From Lachnospiraceae bacterium (GTDB lineage: Bacteria > Bacillota > Clostridia > Lachnospirales > Lachnospiraceae): DNA of 64,000 nt. The notes under the pieces are model-generated. The model did not search any database. It saw only the letters and a program-made list of their open reading frames with translations, and was not told the DNA's origin. The DNA lies in NCBI GenBank assembly GCA_017437965.1, contig JAFRWN010000082.1:18061-82060 (forward strand), written 5' to 3'. This document shows positions 35,500 to 45,900 of the stretch, in pieces (the stretch's first letter is position 1; each line of letters opens with the position of its first letter). A program made the translations under genes and the position numbers.

Positions 35500-36348
35500 A
35501 TGGCACAGAAACTGTTAGGAAAAGAAGTAACTGCAAGTCTCAATGAGAGAATAATTGCAGATGTAAATGAACTGAAGGCAAAGGGCATAGAGCCCAGGCT
35601 TGCGATAGTAAGAGTGGGAGAGAATGAAAGTGACATTGCCTATGAGCGCGGCGCTGTCAAAAGGTGTGAAACCTTAGACGTTGCCTATGACAAATACCTG
35701 CTTCCCGCAGATGTTACGACCGAGGATGTCCTTCAGGTAATCGAAAAAATAAACAATGACAACAATACCCATGGCTGCCTTCTCTTCAGGCCTCTTCCGA
35801 AAAATCTGGATGCTGAAAGAATAGAGAATGCACTGAAGCCCGAAAAGGATGTGGACTGCATGACCGAGCGTTCGATAGGTGCTGTGTTTACCGGTAAGAA
35901 TGTCGGCTATCCGCCCTGCACCCCGCAGGCATGCATGGAAATACTGAAATACTATGGTTATGAGCTTAAGGGAAAGAATGTGGTTGTGATCGGACGTTCG
36001 CTCGTTGTCGGAAAACCTGTGGCAATGATGTGCATGAAAGAGAATGCAACGATTACTATCTGCCATACAAGAACAGTAAACATGCCTGAGATCACGAAGA
36101 AGGCAGACATACTGATAGTTGCGGCAGGAAGGGCAAAGATCGTCGGCGCGGACTATGTTTCCGCAGGCCAGACCGTGATCGATGTCGGAATAAATGTCGA
36201 TGAGAACGGAAACATGTGCGGCGATGTGGATTTTGAGGCCGTAGAGCCGGTAGTATCCGCAATCACTCCGGTACCCGGAGGAGTAGGAGGCGTAACAACC
36301 TCGGTACTTGTCTCACATGTGGTTGATGCAGCGAAGAAGTACCTGTAA
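35500..36348 (+). CDS. folD: Bifunctional methylenetetrahydrofolate dehydrogenase / methenyl-THF cyclohydrolase
   Basis: 282 residues, starting 3 nt after the fchA stop. FolD motifs are ARLAIVRVGENESD-type substrate segment, CLLFRPLPKNLD, KDVDCMTE, YPPCTPQACMEIL, the nucleotide loop VVIGRSLVVGKPVAMMCM and the end motif ITPVPGGVGGVTTSVLV. It interconverts methylene-, methenyl- and formyl-THF. Two proteins with cyclohydrolase potential (FchA and FolD) in tandem is a known clostridial arrangement. The first dockerin gene begins only 24 nt downstream. Confidence 0.95.
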   Translation: MAQKLLGKEVTASLNERIIADVNELKAKGIEPRLAIVRVGENESDIAYERGAVKRCETLDVAYDKYLLPADVTTEDVLQVIEKINNDNNTHGCLLFRPLPKNLDAERIENALKPEKDVDCMTERSIGAVFTGKNVGYPPCTPQACMEILKYYGYELKGKNVVVIGRSLVVGKPVAMMCMKENATITICHTRTVNMPEITKKADILIVAAGRAKIVGADYVSAGQTVIDVGINVDENGNMCGDVDFEAVEPVVSAITPVPGGVGGVTTSVLVSHVVDAAKKYL

Positions 36349-36372
36349 ACTGATATAAGGAGGACGATGACA

Positions 36373-38808
36373 ATGAAGAAACTGAAAACATTGTTGCTCG
36401 CCGGAGCCATGGCGGTAACTATAGTATCTGCCGCTTTTGCAAAAAGCCTTACAACGATTTCGGACGTAAATCTTGAAGAAATCGAATATTCGAAGCTCTT
36501 TGGCAGCTTTGCGGATAAGTGCAGTACGGACTATGGCTATCAGGATCTTAAAAATAATACCAGCTATGACCTTGCCACTCTCTATGAGAGGATAGACGAG
36601 GCGGTAAAGGCTTTTGATGAGAACGGAAGCTTTAAATCAGGCAATATATATGCTTACGTAGATATAAATGACCTTAAACTTGGCAGCGGTTCTGCATTTA
36701 ACAATAACATTCAGAAGGTTTATGCTGTTTACAGACTGGATCATCCGCTTTATTTCTGGATGGATTCAATGATTTCCTGGACTATGGAAGAATTGAGTCT
36801 GAGATGCGCTTCGGACTATGCTCAGGCATCTGCCAGACAGGCTGCCTATGAAAAAATCAAAGCTGAAATTGAAGTATATTTTGACTATATAAAAGACTGT
36901 ACCACAAATTACTCAAAGGTAACTGCATTGGTATATCTGATGGCTCAGAGAAATGAATATGCCTATGATGCAGATTATGTTCCGAGTGATCTTTTTACTG
37001 ACCACAACATCATCGGTATCCTTGCCGATGATCATACCGCAGTCTGCGAAGGCTACGCAAAGAGCCTGCAGCTGATGCTCAATTATCTTGAGATTCCGAA
37101 CGTGATAGTTTACGGAGAATCAAAAGCTGACGGCAGTACAATCTGGCAGAGACATGCATGGAACATGGTAAAGATGGACGACGGTAATTATTATTACTTT
37201 GATCCTACCTGGTCGGATGTGGACTTAAGGGAACATTTTGATACCGACCTGGAGGATTTTCCTTACAGAATGACCTACAGATTCCATGCAAAAGGAACGT
37301 CATTTACTGCGTCCCACAAAGCTTTTACTCCCAGTTCAGAAGGAAACGACTATCTGTATGTGCTTCCTTCGGTTCCGTCTACGGACTATGTTCCCACGGT
37401 TTCCGGAATCCTTCCGCGCGAATCCTTCAATACCCAGGCTTCATATTATGAGGATGATTATTTAAGTAACGGTGACTATACTTTCGTTGTAATGCAGAAT
37501 GATGGTGTTCACAGGCAGGTTGAGATTGTCGGAATCTCGGAAACGCTTGCCAAAAAGGAAAATCTTACCATTCCCGCAACAATAACATATCAGGGTGTAA
37601 CATACAATGTTTGCGGCGTTGACGTTGGTATAGCAAGTAAGATCAAAAACGGTTATGAAATCTCGGCAATCAAAAAACTGACGCTTTCGGAAGGCATCAA
37701 TTACATTTCCGGAAACATAAATAATATTCAGGCTCCGCTTACGACACTTTCTCTTCCGGCAAGCCTCGGATATGTAATGACAAATTCTTTCGGAACCATG
37801 AATCTTGAAACCATCAGTGTTGCAAGCGGAAATACACACTATGTTTCAAAGGACGGCGTGCTGTATACTAAGGACATGAAGAAGCTTATCACTTATCCTG
37901 CTGCAAAGACTGCAACGAGCTACACAGTACCCGACACAGTGGAATATATTGATTCTATGGCATTCCTCTGGAATATCTCACTTGCGGAAATTACACTTCC
38001 GGCTGATTCGAACCTGTATTTTGAAAACGGGGCACTCTATGAAAAAGAATCCAATGTATTATATAAATATCTTGCAGGCGGAACCGAGAAAACAGCAGTG
38101 ATTTCTGCAAAGTGCACGGATGTCAATTATTATGCTTTCTTCGGAACTGACTTTGATGAAATCGTAATCTACAATAAGGATATTGAGTTCTTCTACGGAA
38201 GCAGTCCCTTATTTAACAAGCTTGACAGCCTGATATATACCGATGAAGTGACCATTTACGCATATCCTGATTCTTCTGCACAGAAGCTTGCAGATTATGA
38301 CGAAAATGACAGATACATTTTTGCAGATATCAACCTGCTTGCAGGCTATAAGCTCACCCTGAACGCAAACACAATTGCTCTTCTTGAAAATGAAAAGGCA
38401 GGAGTTGTTGTTTCCGGTCTTGAAAATGGAGAGAGTTACTCGGGTACCGTAAAATTCACCGTAACCAGTAAGGATACCTGCTGGGTTTACATAATGAAGG
38501 ATGGTGCAAAGAGCTATACAAGACTTAAAGCGTCAGAAACCGCTACGGAAAATTGCTATTCTTTAAGCTTCGATGCCGATAAAGATTTTGAAATCGCAAT
38601 CGTTAAGGCAGGTGACTTCACTCTTGATGGAGCAGTTGATTCTGCGGATGCTCTGCAGATGCTTCGCTACGATGTTGGCAAGCTGACAGATGTTACTGCA
38701 CTTCAGCTCCTTGCAGGAAATGTAGGCGGAGATGACAGCGTTATCAATTCTGCCGATGCACTTCAGGTGTTAAGATATGATGTAGGAAAGACCGGCTTTA
38801 AATGGTAA
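36373..38808 (+). CDS. Secreted transglutaminase-like protein with BspA-type repeats and dockerin
   Basis: The start at ATG 36373, nine bases after AAGGAGG, is preferred to the ATG at 36367, which is only 3 nt from that site; it gives 811 residues. A signal peptide (KKLKTLLLAGAMAVTIVSAAFA) is followed by a helical region and a transglutaminase/protease-like domain with the full triad: Cys225 (AVCEGYAKS), His261 (RHAWNMV) and Asp277 (YYFDPTWSD). Residues about 370-640 carry LRR_5/BspA-type repeats (AIKKLTLSEGI, LETISVASGNTHYVSKDGVLY). The end has the cluster's shared pre-dockerin module (DTCWVYIMKDGAKSYTRL) and a dockerin (GDFTLDGAVDSADALQMLRY) ending GFKW. It could cross-link or cut surface proteins. 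Confidence 0.82.
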   Translation: MKKLKTLLLAGAMAVTIVSAAFAKSLTTISDVNLEEIEYSKLFGSFADKCSTDYGYQDLKNNTSYDLATLYERIDEAVKAFDENGSFKSGNIYAYVDINDLKLGSGSAFNNNIQKVYAVYRLDHPLYFWMDSMISWTMEELSLRCASDYAQASARQAAYEKIKAEIEVYFDYIKDCTTNYSKVTALVYLMAQRNEYAYDADYVPSDLFTDHNIIGILADDHTAVCEGYAKSLQLMLNYLEIPNVIVYGESKADGSTIWQRHAWNMVKMDDGNYYYFDPTWSDVDLREHFDTDLEDFPYRMTYRFHAKGTSFTASHKAFTPSSEGNDYLYVLPSVPSTDYVPTVSGILPRESFNTQASYYEDDYLSNGDYTFVVMQNDGVHRQVEIVGISETLAKKENLTIPATITYQGVTYNVCGVDVGIASKIKNGYEISAIKKLTLSEGINYISGNINNIQAPLTTLSLPASLGYVMTNSFGTMNLETISVASGNTHYVSKDGVLYTKDMKKLITYPAAKTATSYTVPDTVEYIDSMAFLWNISLAEITLPADSNLYFENGALYEKESNVLYKYLAGGTEKTAVISAKCTDVNYYAFFGTDFDEIVIYNKDIEFFYGSSPLFNKLDSLIYTDEVTIYAYPDSSAQKLADYDENDRYIFADINLLAGYKLTLNANTIALLENEKAGVVVSGLENGESYSGTVKFTVTSKDTCWVYIMKDGAKSYTRLKASETATENCYSLSFDADKDFEIAIVKAGDFTLDGAVDSADALQMLRYDVGKLTDVTALQLLAGNVGGDDSVINSADALQVLRYDVGKTGFKW

Positions 38809-38832
38809 TCTGAGAAGGGAAGATAAGTAAAA

Positions 38833-41800
38833 ATGACAGGTGAAAGAAAACATGAATATAATAAAATCAGATGTTTCAGGAGTATCGTTTCAATACTTCT
38901 GTGTTTTGTTATGCTCTTTGACCTGATAGGGAATCTGCCTGTTGCAAATGCAGCTGAGACTATGACAAGCCTTAAGAAAAAAATCGATGCTGCCCAGGCT
39001 GAATACGATGCCGCACTTCAGGCAGAAGAAGATGCAGCAGAGAAGAAAAGCCAGGGATCACTTGGTTTTATCGATTATATGCTTGCTAAGACTGACATAA
39101 ATGATAAGCAGAGATTTGATCTCGAGCAGGCCAGAAAAATAATTACCGATGCCATGGAGGAGGATTTTTCAAAGTGGATCGGAGATAAAGATACTGGTCT
39201 TCCTGCAAAAAGAAACGGAAAGGTGACCTGTACGGGTGACAGATATGATGCCATATCCCTTGATAATTACCAAACGATGTTTGATACCTTAGATGTCATC
39301 AATTACTATCGTGAAACTGACGATATTTTTGTCGGAAGCATGAAAAGAAATCCGGCCTATACCAATTTCTATTTTATGGCAGCTGCCCAGACAGGTGCAG
39401 ACAGAGGTGCAGGAACTATGACCCACACTTTATATCATGGGTCATGTGAAAATCTCGCCTTTAGGATCAGCGGTGCAATTTGGTACAGTGAAAAAGGCAG
39501 TTTTAAAGCATCTATGGAAGAACTTGGAATGACGGAACTGACTTCCGAAAGTGATATATGGAAGGTGAAGTCAAATGCTTCAGGAGAAACCGGTCACTAT
39601 ACCAATCTTTTCTGGTCAAAGGAACAGGTGATGGGTATCGGTTTTACAAACTATCAAGGAACAAGCTGCTACAATGCATCATATGCTTCAAGTTACAGCA
39701 ATACATATGCGTTATACACAATTGATGAGTTTAAAGAGCTCTACAACGAGTATTATGAAACTGTTGATCCTGAAGTATTTGCAAAGGCAGTGGAGGATGC
39801 TAAACTTAAGCTTGAGAATCTCAAAAACCAGTACTATGAGCTTTGCCCTGCCCATGAATTCGGTGAAAGCACCGTGGTTGAACCTGACTGTGTAAATGAT
39901 GGTTATACAGGCAGAACCTGCAAGGTTTGTGGCTTTATTGAAAAAACCAATATTGTTGAAGCTCTTGGCCATGATCTGACCGACGGTGTTTGCTCAAGGT
40001 GCGGGCTTAAGACCATAAAAAGTCTCGATTATCCTACATGGAGAATAACTTCAGATTATGGTATAGGTTCCAGCAAAGTGGAGCTTGAAGAGGGAAAGGA
40101 ATATGAATTCAGAATTAATTTCTCTTCCGCTGCCGAGTTTGGTCTCTTTGAAGAGTTTGTGGTTGAAATATCGGATACGTCGATTCTTCAATATACTCCT
40201 GAGACTAATTCCAGGGGAATTATGAAAACAAAAAAAATCGGCTTTGCTACTGTCACGGTTTATGCAAAAAGCTATCCCGCCCTTAAAAGAGTGGTTACGG
40301 TTGATGTTGCGGATGTGGGTGGTCACACCTATGTGCCGAAGTCTGTAAAGACCATGGAGGACGGTACGCTCGCTCTGATATCAAAATGCTCAGGCTGCGG
40401 TCACGAGATTTCCGAGGCAATACCTCATTTTACAGGGAAAACATACTGCTCTGATGATAATATCTCATACGGAGCCACGTCGGAATTTACAGTTGAAACG
40501 GAAAAGACTCTTTATATAGAATTTTTCTGGAATAATTATACCGGAAATGTCATTTCGGATTGTAACGAGCTTGTGATCGAAAGTTCCGATGAATCGGTTG
40601 TGAAATTTAAGAGTGGTACAAACTACTCATCTTATTATAAAGCAACTTTTGACGTGCTTAAACCGGGAGATGTTACAATTACTGCTTATCCGAAATATGA
40701 CCCGGAAAATGCAGTTACCGTTACGATTGATGCTGCCGACGTTGGTGGACACAGCTACGTTATTACGCCGGCAAAGGAACTTGCGGAGGAAACGACTGCA
40801 GAATGCTTAGGCTGCGGAAAAAAAATCAATGTAAAAATACCGAGCTTTACCCGGATATTTTATCTGATCCCGGGTGAAAGCTATTACGATTCGGAAGATA
40901 TTGAGTTCGGAAAAGATCTGGCTCATGACTTTATTGCCGGAACTGAGACAAAAATCAGACTTGGACTGAAAAACAAACAATACTATAACGGAGTTCAGAA
41001 TAACGCAATTGTCGTTGAAAGCTCCGATGAATCAATAATAAAATGTACAGGCTTTACCTTGGATTATTATTATGCAAGATGGACCGGCAATTTTACCTGC
41101 GGTAAAGCGGGTGTGGCCGAGCTGACCTTCTATCCCAAGTATAATCCTGCATCAAAAATCACCGTAAAGGCTGTGGTAATGGATGAAGATTCTAAGAAGG
41201 TGAGTAATATTACCTTATCGGCTGATACAAATATTCTTGTCCTTGGCGTAAATGATTCCGTGAAAATAAATGCTGAGGTTGAACCTGACGATGCATTTGT
41301 TAAGGAATTGCTATGGTACTCGAGTAGTCCCGCAATTGCCACAGTAGATAATAATGGAAATGTAATAGCGGTTTCAAAGGGCTATACAGCTATCTATGCA
41401 AAGGCGATTGACGGAAGTGGGATCAACAGTTATAAAGGAATCAGGGTTTATGACACCCAGGAGGAACCTGTCGTTAAGGCATCCGATTTTACCGTAATTG
41501 AAAATAAAATAACCACAAACCTCTCCGGAAACTATCAGTACAGAATAAAGAAGAACGGAGAGTGGGGCTCATGGACTACTTATGGTACTTTTACCAAGCT
41601 TGAGCCCAAAACGAAATATGAAATAGCTGTCAGATATCGTGAAAATTCTACAGAATATCTTGCAGCAAGTGATGAAGTGCTTGTTACAATAACTACTCCG
41701 GATCATACAATAGTGGACTATGGTGAGGTTGAACCTACCTGTACCACATCTGGTTATACAAGCGGTAAGAAGTGCTCGGTCTGCGGAGAAATCTTTGAAT

Positions 41801-42876
41801 ATCCGGAAAGTGTTCCTGCAACAGGTCATAGCTGGGAAAAGAAGTCTACAAGTAAAGAAAACTGTTACAATTATGATGTATATGGCTGCGATAAGTGTGG
41901 GAACAGTTTCAAACTGATAAACAATCCTGTGATCAATCCGCAGGTTCCGGTTTCTGCATTTATAAGTGACAGCCAGAATGCAAAATACTCGGTTGATTCA
42001 ACGAATGTTCTGACAATAAATTCATCGGGAATCATCAACGCGAAAAGGCCCGGAACCGCTGTGATCACGGTCACCGTATTAAAGGATACTTTTACAGTCA
42101 ATGCAAAGGTCGTTCCCGGGGGAGAAGCAATAAGTCCGGGAAAGACCGTTGCGGAAATGACAGATGGCAGGACAGCAAGATGGTATTCATTTACTCCTAC
42201 AGAAAGCGCTGTCTACAGGATTTATTCTTCGGGTGATCAGGATACCTATGTGACCATTTATGATTCAGAAGGTACCGCAATCGGAAGTGATGATGATTCA
42301 GGTGAAGATTCGAATTTTGATCAGTATTCCTATCTTACTGCAGGTACCACCTACTATTATGAAGTAAGAAGCTACAGATATGCGACCGGAATTGAATTTA
42401 ACGTTACGCTTGAGAAGGATGAAACAAGGCACATGCTGAAGTTTGAAAGTGTTGATCCCGGCGAAATTAAAACAATAAATGTTTATGGCACAGACGGTTG
42501 CTACAGTGGAGATGTAGGTTTCACAGTTGCGTCGGATGATGTATGCTGGGTGTTCGTAAGCAAAGACAATGGTAAGACCTATACCAGATTGTCATATAGT
42601 AGTTGGTATTACTATTACAACGAATATTATTATGTTGTAAATGTCGACAGCGACACGATTGTTACTGTCGTTAAAGCAGGCGATTTCAACCTTGACGGGA
42701 AGGTTGATTCTGCGGATGCACTGCAGATATTAAGATATGATGTAAACAAGCTTACAAATGTTTCTGCACTTTCGCTTGTGGCAGGAAATGTCGCAGGAAA
42801 TGATCAGCTTATCAATTCTGCGGATGCACTTTTGGTATTACGTTATGATGTAGGAAAAACCAGTTTCAGCTGGTAA
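38833..42876 (+). CDS. Secreted CAP-domain protein with Ig-like, PPC and dockerin domains
   Basis: 1347 residues. The signal peptide (FRSIVSILLCFVMLFDL...NAAE) is followed by a coiled region and a CAP/SCP domain (about 130-320) with YYRETD, HGSCENLAF and GETGHYTNLFW-KEQVMGIGF. Then come Cys-rich ribbons (EPDCVNDGYTGRTCKVCG; EPTCTTSGYTSGKKCSVCG), repeated Ig-like units each with a final DVGGHxYV motif, a Big_2-like domain (ITLSADTNILVLGVNDSV) and a PPC domain (WYSFTPTESAVYRIYSS). The pre-dockerin module (DDVCWVFVSKDNGKTYTRL) and dockerin close the protein at SFSW. CAP domains in bacteria are linked to adhesion or lipid binding; no glycosidase domain is seen. Confidence 0.8.
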   Translation: MTGERKHEYNKIRCFRSIVSILLCFVMLFDLIGNLPVANAAETMTSLKKKIDAAQAEYDAALQAEEDAAEKKSQGSLGFIDYMLAKTDINDKQRFDLEQARKIITDAMEEDFSKWIGDKDTGLPAKRNGKVTCTGDRYDAISLDNYQTMFDTLDVINYYRETDDIFVGSMKRNPAYTNFYFMAAAQTGADRGAGTMTHTLYHGSCENLAFRISGAIWYSEKGSFKASMEELGMTELTSESDIWKVKSNASGETGHYTNLFWSKEQVMGIGFTNYQGTSCYNASYASSYSNTYALYTIDEFKELYNEYYETVDPEVFAKAVEDAKLKLENLKNQYYELCPAHEFGESTVVEPDCVNDGYTGRTCKVCGFIEKTNIVEALGHDLTDGVCSRCGLKTIKSLDYPTWRITSDYGIGSSKVELEEGKEYEFRINFSSAAEFGLFEEFVVEISDTSILQYTPETNSRGIMKTKKIGFATVTVYAKSYPALKRVVTVDVADVGGHTYVPKSVKTMEDGTLALISKCSGCGHEISEAIPHFTGKTYCSDDNISYGATSEFTVETEKTLYIEFFWNNYTGNVISDCNELVIESSDESVVKFKSGTNYSSYYKATFDVLKPGDVTITAYPKYDPENAVTVTIDAADVGGHSYVITPAKELAEETTAECLGCGKKINVKIPSFTRIFYLIPGESYYDSEDIEFGKDLAHDFIAGTETKIRLGLKNKQYYNGVQNNAIVVESSDESIIKCTGFTLDYYYARWTGNFTCGKAGVAELTFYPKYNPASKITVKAVVMDEDSKKVSNITLSADTNILVLGVNDSVKINAEVEPDDAFVKELLWYSSSPAIATVDNNGNVIAVSKGYTAIYAKAIDGSGINSYKGIRVYDTQEEPVVKASDFTVIENKITTNLSGNYQYRIKKNGEWGSWTTYGTFTKLEPKTKYEIAVRYRENSTEYLAASDEVLVTITTPDHTIVDYGEVEPTCTTSGYTSGKKCSVCGEIFEYPESVPATGHSWEKKSTSKENCYNYDVYGCDKCGNSFKLINNPVINPQVPVSAFISDSQNAKYSVDSTNVLTINSSGIINAKRPGTAVITVTVLKDTFTVNAKVVPGGEAISPGKTVAEMTDGRTARWYSFTPTESAVYRIYSSGDQDTYVTIYDSEGTAIGSDDDSGEDSNFDQYSYLTAGTTYYYEVRSYRYATGIEFNVTLEKDETRHMLKFESVDPGEIKTINVYGTDGCYSGDVGFTVASDDVCWVFVSKDNGKTYTRLSYSSWYYYYNEYYYVVNVDSDTIVTVVKAGDFNLDGKVDSADALQILRYDVNKLTNVSALSLVAGNVAGNDQLINSADALLVLRYDVGKTSFSW

Positions 42877-42914
42877 TAAGGTGATAAAAAACTTCAGAAA
42901 GGGGTTTGGATATT

Positions 42915-45900
42915 ATGAAGAACAAGTTTAAGAGGGCAGCGGCAGCCCTGATGAGTGCCGTGATGCTGTTTTCACAGTTTCCGGAGTACAGGCCGGTGGA
43001 GAAGGCAAAGGCTGTTGTACCGGATGATGCTGTAAATGAAGAGGCAGTAATAAACGAGATTACACTTGGAACTACGGAAATCGATTGTACCAATACTTCG
43101 AATTGGTTTTCATTTGTTCCGGAAAACAGTGGAATTTACGAAATTTCGTCAGATTCTGAGAATATTGATGCATATGTAGCTCTTTATGACGATGAAAACA
43201 ACATTATTGACAACATGGATGATTTGTCAGACGAAAACAGTAATTTTTTCATGGGTAATTATCTGACAGCAGGAAACACATATTATTACCATATCTCAAA
43301 TAACTACGATGATGGTGAAAGCTATGAAGTTCTTCTTGCAAAGAAGAATGTGACCGATCTGGAAATAGGAAAAATCAATTATGTTGACAGAGAGGGAAAT
43401 GATAAGCGTTGGTTCAGATTTGTTGCCGGTAAAAATGTGGCATACAAAGTTGTAGCTGATGCAGAGACCACGACTTATTTCTTGCCAAACTGGTATGATT
43501 TATATGGTGGTGAAATCAATAAAACTACTTTACGAACTACTTATTTGGATCCTTTTGATGAAGAAACCGAGGTGCTTGTCTGCGTTGATGAGTCTTCGCT
43601 TGAAGAAGATGCAGAGAATTTCATGATTGCTATAGTTGAAAATAATTATGATCCTGACTTCGGAATTGAAGATGCTGAGACACATAAGAGATATTCATAT
43701 GATCTTTCCGTTCAGGCAGGCGATACCTTAAATCTTGAGGTTCAGAGTCTGGAAGGTCAGGAAATTGTATATTGCGTTTGGATAAATTCAAAAGGTGAGA
43801 TTCTTCAGAAGGGTGATAAAGATAATTACAGTACCACTATAACAAGTGTGAGTGATGTCTGCTGCTTCGCTTTTGACAAATACTTTAATTATGACTCTAT
43901 GTATTATCAGTTTACTGTCGACAATAATTTTTCGGCTCAGGCAAAGAGCCCTTCTATCGTATTTCTCAAGCCGACTGATGATACTCTTGAATTTGAAGTA
44001 GAGGCTACGGCAAATGATACTTCAAAGGTGAACTATAAATGGTACTACTATGATGACGATGAGGTTGTAGCAGGTGATACCGCAAAGCTCAGTGTACAGA
44101 AACCTTTCAAAAGTAATTATTTCTGTGATGTTGATGATGGTTACGGAAACAAAGCAGATACTATTGTATTTCGTGTGATCAGTGATTACACAGTCCTTAA
44201 GGAATGCGAACCTGTTACCTTTACGCCTGTTGTTTCGGAACACTGGTTCTCATTTACCCCGGAAACTGACGGACTGTATGCTTTCCATCTTGAGAGTACA
44301 GGGGGCTATTCACAACCCGGACGTACTTTGTATGATTCTCAAGGGGCAGTTCTTGAGGTTGATGATAATGACTATAACGGAAGCATAATAATTTCAAAAT
44401 ATACCCTTAAGGGTGGAAATACATATTATCTTGATTTCTTCAGTAATGATTATTTTGACTGTAAGGTTGAGGTATATCCGACGGTAGACAACAATCTCCG
44501 TATTTATCCTTTGGAAGAGCTGGATAATACCAACTGGGTATACATTGCTGTAAAGCTTAATGCAAGCAGGAAACTTGAGGTTGTTGCAAAGGGTGACGAT
44601 ACTACAGGACTTACTTATCAGTGGTACAAGTATGAAAATTACGAAAACCAGATAATTGAAGGTGAAACGGGAACAAGTATCACAATTACCAAGGAAGTTG
44701 AAGAAGGTGAACAATACCTTTGTGTTGTGACTGATAAATACAGAAATCAGGCAACTGCATATTTCAATATAACACTCGATAATGAGTTTGATGCATGGAT
44801 CAAGGGCAGCGATCACAAAACATCGGACTATGTTACGGTAAAATCCGGACAGAATGAGCTTACTCTTGAAGTAGAGGCTACAGTTAAAAAAGGTAATATA
44901 TCTTATGTCTGGAGATCCAAGAGCCGGGGTATTTCTATCGGAAATGAAAGCAGCCTTACAATTACAGCTCCTTTCGATACCGAGTATACCTGTACAGTAA
45001 AAGATGATTATTATAATGAAGTTAAGGTTACATTTAGTGTGGTAAATGAACTTATTCCGATAGCCCTCAACGAGATCAAGACAGGAGAGTTCGGACAAGG
45101 TGATGAGGTTTATTACTCTTTTACACCGGAGACTGACGGAACATATATTTTTGAATGCCTGGATAAGAATATGGTTTTTGAAGGAAAGATGAGTCTTGAC
45201 GGGGTTCCGGTTGAGGCAGACAAGACCATATGGAATTCGTTCAATGGCGGAATTACAAGGTTCAATGACACCTATACTCTTACCGGCGGAAAGACTTACT
45301 GGTATAAGTTTGGCAGACAGTCATATGGTGGAGCCGATACGGAAGCATATGAACTTACCGTCATGATGAAAAAGAACAATAATCTTTCTTTTGCTACTGA
45401 AGATGGAACATCAATAAAGGCTAAGTATGGTACAGAGGTGACTTTTGAACCTGTGGTTACTGCTGATGATAAAACAGGTCTCTCATATGAATGGACTAAG
45501 AATAATTCTCTTGTTGAGGGTGCTACAGGCTCTACGCTTAAAGTAACTGTAACAGAGAATGCATCTTATAGGCTTATGGTGTTTGATAAATATGGAAACC
45601 ATGCATCTATACAATACAGTGTCAGTGTAGATAATGAGCTTAAGGCATGGGTCAAGGGAAAACCTGAGCAGAGTTTGAAAAATGTAATACCCGCTCCCGG
45701 AACCGAATCTCTTACCTTTGAGGTGGAATATTCCGCTCTGGATAATACGGGTCTTACGGTTGAATGGATGGATGGTCAATTTCAGGTAGTGGGTACAGGT
45801 ACCAGCCTTACTGTTCAGGCTCCTTTCTCGACACAATATACCTGTGCAGTCTCTGATAAATATTACAATAAGGAATTTGTAAATTTCTATATAATAAGTG

